Below are positions 61,902-64,000 of a DNA stretch of 64,000 bases, piece after piece. The translations under genes were made by a program, and so were the position numbers. Within the stretch, counting starts at the first letter, position 1; each line of letters opens with the position of its first letter. Source of the stretch: Flavilitoribacter nigricans DSM 23189 = NBRC 102662. Lineage in GTDB: Bacteria; Bacteroidota; Bacteroidia; Chitinophagales; Saprospiraceae. The notes under the pieces are model-generated. The model ran no database searches, was not told the DNA's origin, and was given only the letters and a program-made list of their open reading frames with translations. The stretch covers positions 186,001-250,000 of the forward strand of contig NZ_PDUD01000011.1 in NCBI RefSeq assembly GCF_002646595.1, written 5' to 3'.

Positions 61902-62549
61902 TTAGGGCAGTTTGGCGAGCACGGTTCGGTTGCCCTGCACCTTATCCCCGATACTCACTTCGATCTCGGCATCAACGGGTAAATACACATCCACCCGGGA
62001 ACCGAAACTAATAAAACCCATTTCCGACCCCTGCTCCACCTGTTGGCCGACTTTCAGGTAATTTTTTATCCGTTTGGCCATCGCGCCGGCAATCTGCCGG
62101 AAGAGCACCTGGTGTTTGCCGCTATCGATAACGACGGTAGTCCGTTCGTTTTCGGTGGATGATTTGGGATGCCAGGCCACCAGGTATTTGCCCGGGTGAT
62201 ATTCACTGTAGATCACTTCGCCGCCGATGGGGTTGCGATTCACATGTACATTGACCGGCGACATGAAAATGGAAACCTGGATCCGCTGATCGTTGAAAAA
62301 TTCGTTTTCCCGGGTTTCCTCGATCACGACTACCTTGCCGTCCGCCGGCGCGTAAACCTTTTCGTTATCCGGAGAATCGATCAGGCGACTGGGATTGCGA
62401 AAGAATTGCAGTACCAGCAGAAAAAGTACAATAGCCGCTACCAATACGAATGGGAAAACGACCGGTACCCAAACGGCAAATACCACCGTCAGGATCGTCA
62501 GCAGTACGAAGAGGGAGATGAGGATCTTATAGCCTTCCTTGTGTATCAT
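61902..62549 (-). CDS. psd: Phosphatidylserine decarboxylase-related protein
   Basis: 215 residues, the short prokaryotic form. It makes phosphatidylethanolamine by decarboxylating phosphatidylserine. Two N-terminal helices precede VYAPADGKVVVIEE, then SIFMSPVNVHVNRNPIGG and YHPGKYLVAWHPKSS. The self-cleavage site is FISFGSRVDVYLP (Gly-Ser at about residues 182-183), where the Ser becomes the pyruvoyl group. The family often has LGST instead, so this is the FGSR variant of the short form. It is 225 bp downstream of cdsA on the same strand, and a joint phospholipid operon is likely. Confidence 0.92.
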   Translation of the reverse strand: MIHKEGYKILISLFVLLTILTVVFAVWVPVVFPFVLVAAIVLFLLVLQFFRNPSRLIDSPDNEKVYAPADGKVVVIEETRENEFFNDQRIQVSIFMSPVNVHVNRNPIGGEVIYSEYHPGKYLVAWHPKSSTENERTTVVIDSGKHQVLFRQIAGAMAKRIKNYLKVGQQVEQGSEMGFISFGSRVDVYLPVDAEIEVSIGDKVQGNRTVLAKLP

Positions 62550-62774
62550 GAATTGATTGATTGTGAGTTATCGGGCGAAATTGATAGTACAGATGGTTTA
62601 TCTAAAATTACAGCGTCCTTACCCGCTGATCACCGGAGAAAACCAGAGGCAGGCTCCTCCCGGATTACATTTAGCGGTTCGGTCACTATTACTAATTGAC
62701 GTTATTGGGGATCTAAATTAAAATAATGCGAATAGCTGCATTGTTCGATCGGACCGTTATTTGGGCTCCGGGTA

Positions 62775-63611
62775 TTACCGGATCCATAACAGATAGGCCG
62801 CAACGAACGGCAGGATAAAAATAAAGCCGTCAAAGCGATCCAGCATGCCACCGTGGCCGGGTAGTAGGGTGCCGGAATCCTTGATCTGCACGCTGCGTTT
62901 CAGCATGGATTCCACCAGGTCCCCCAGCGTGCCGAAAATGGCAACAATGGAACCGATGATGAGCCAGTCGACCATACGGAGTTCATCAAAAATAAAATGC
63001 AGCCCGAAGGCCAGCAGAATGGTGATCACGATGCCGCCGATCGTTCCTTCCCAGGTCTTTTTGGGGGAGATCCTTTCAAAGAGGCGGTGCTTTCCGAACT
63101 GAGATCCCACCAGATAAGCTCCCGTATCATTGGCCCAGGACATCAGCAACAGGCCGAAAACCGTATTGGCGTAAAAATATTCCCCGTTGAAAGCGATCAG
63201 GTCCAGGAGGGCAAACGGCACTCCGATGTAGATCATTCCGAGAAAAATAAAAGCAATATTGGTAAACGGCTGATCCGAACCGGTATACAGTTCATAAATA
63301 AATGCCGTAAAAATGAACGGAGAAAATAACAGGGCGGAAATAAGGATAAAGTCTTCCGGATTATCCACCAGATTAAGCTGGACCACCGTGGCCAGGATAA
63401 AAGGGACCAGGCCCATACCTACTCCGAGTAATTTTCGCCAGTAATCCCTGCGGGTGTGTTTGTCCAGTACCATACTCAGGTATTCCCAGAGGCAAAGTGC
63501 GGTAATAACGGAAAACAACAAGGCGAATGAGTAGCGGCCACCAAATAGCCCGCCCAACATAACTAAGACAAAGATTAACGCGGTAAATGCTCGCTTCAAC
63601 AAACCTTCCAT
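62775..63611 (-). CDS. cdsA: Phosphatidate cytidylyltransferase
   Basis: 278 residues with about eight membrane helices. It makes CDP-diacylglycerol from phosphatidic acid and CTP, the branch point of bacterial phospholipid synthesis. The CDS signature lies at the C-terminus: ISPKKTWEGTIGGIV and SMLKRSVQIKDSGTLLPGHGG followed by MLDRFDG. The ATG at 63611 is only 4 nt after a TATGTTTG -7 box, so the message may be leaderless. psd follows on the same strand, and a CDP-diacylglycerol-serine transferase gene is not in this window. Confidence 0.95.
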   Translation of the reverse strand: MEGLLKRAFTALIFVLVMLGGLFGGRYSFALLFSVITALCLWEYLSMVLDKHTRRDYWRKLLGVGMGLVPFILATVVQLNLVDNPEDFILISALLFSPFIFTAFIYELYTGSDQPFTNIAFIFLGMIYIGVPFALLDLIAFNGEYFYANTVFGLLLMSWANDTGAYLVGSQFGKHRLFERISPKKTWEGTIGGIVITILLAFGLHFIFDELRMVDWLIIGSIVAIFGTLGDLVESMLKRSVQIKDSGTLLPGHGGMLDRFDGFIFILPFVAAYLLWIR

Positions 63612-63615
63612 AAGG

Positions 63616-63623
63616 CAAACATA
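63616..63623 (-). promoter_or_regulatory. -7 box TATGTTTG for cdsA
   Basis: Exact TAnnTTTG match ending 4 nt before the ATG. It has the same spacing as at ruvX, consistent with leaderless initiation. Confidence 0.55.
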
Positions 63624-63865
63624 ATCATTCTAGGCCAGGATTTACTGGATTTCATTATTATCAAATAGGTGTCGTACGGTAGATCAGCCCGGATACGGAC
63701 CGCGATCGGTTCGCGTGGGGCATCCACCAATACTTGGCAATCGCTTTTTATAGCTATCCCCTTCCTCGCGGTAGAGAATAGACTCAGGTTTATTAAAATC
63801 GGGACCCCAATAATGAGACAATTCTTTTTTATCACCAAACTTCCTCAGCGCAAATCACCCGCCGG

Positions 63866-64000
63866 CTATTCTTTCCCGCCGTCTTCCGGAGCGTTTGGAT
63901 AATTCCGGATCCCGTAGATCAGACCCGCCAGCAGGACGGCCGACACGAGGGTGGCGATCCAGTTGGGGCTCAGACCCTGTTCCGGATCGGGAGCAATGAG
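63866..64000 (-). CDS. C-terminal fragment of a membrane protein, cut by the window edge
   Basis: The last 44 codons and the TAG stop of a minus-strand gene. The visible end (IAPDPEQGLSPN, then the hydrophobic WIATLVSAVLLAGLIYGI, then RNYPNAPEDGGKE) is one transmembrane helix with a charged tail. The family cannot be named. It lies 242 bp upstream of the cdsA promoter box. Confidence 0.6.
   Translation of the reverse strand, partial: LIAPDPEQGLSPNWIATLVSAVLLAGLIYGIRNYPNAPEDGGKE

Noticed and set aside
63596-63838. An 80-codon minus-strand frame overlapping the cdsA start
   Set aside because: It overlaps the cdsA promoter box, starts at a TTG and has no family feature.

Overview
The window looks like a chromosomal segment from a free-living member of the Bacteroidota, most likely a Saprospiria or Lewinella-type bacterium. 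The lineage is an inference. It rests on a secreted M36 peptidase with a type IX secretion (T9SS) C-terminal sorting domain, several copies of the Bacteroidota -7 promoter box TAnnTTTG, a GSCFA protein, a DUF4197 lipoprotein, a LytS/LytTR two-component pair, many SPII lipoproteins and weak Shine-Dalgarno signals. I see no rRNA, prophage, transposase, CRISPR array or plasmid gene, so most of it reads as core chromosome with accessory operons.

Layout. 1-5.9 kb: ruvX at the left edge, an apparently exported TPR-CHAT peptidase with a lipoprotein gene just upstream, and an aldo/keto reductase. 6-9.5 kb: a flavin monooxygenase, an LtrA membrane protein, a PRC-barrel protein and a one-helix membrane protein. 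9.8-15.1 kb: a TlpA-type lipoprotein and a divergent sulfatase/heparinase-like pair for sulfated polysaccharide use. 15.2-19.6 kb: a membrane-stress-like block (small membrane protein, flotillin, YqiJ/NfeD-type partner, HEAT protein, PLDc_N mini-protein). 19.8-28.8 kb: ComEC with a four-repeat HhH protein, a degenerate-Nudix regulator, aroQ, recQ, kdsD. 28.8-29.4 kb: three tRNA genes (Arg, Ile, Gly) among short palindromic repeats. 29.5-41.6 kb: a TraB/GumN-like protein, GSCFA, OmpA-like protein, glutaryl-CoA dehydrogenase, folB, DUF4197, 3-hydroxyacyl-CoA dehydrogenase, M36 protease and rlmB. 41.9-51.6 kb: an S24 repressor with an operator-like region, a decayed repeat element, a GMC dehydrogenase with its small subunit, an S45 acylase, and a LytTR regulator with an unusual LytS-type kinase. 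51.7-64 kb: a class V aminotransferase, pcm, a phosphohexomutase, an SH3 lipoprotein, an ABC exporter pair, a muramidase, a sodium symporter with a 53-residue partner, psd and cdsA, and one truncated gene at the edge.

The most unusual item is the histidine kinase at 48740-51607. A TlpA/redoxin-like module with no cysteine at the expected CxxC site is fused in front of a LytS-type kinase, next to a LytTR regulator. Others are the exported tail-anchored CHAT protein, the flotillin block with a tandem 15-bp operator-like repeat upstream of its last gene, promoters that predict leaderless ruvX and cdsA messages, and several families of palindromic and heptad repeats between genes.
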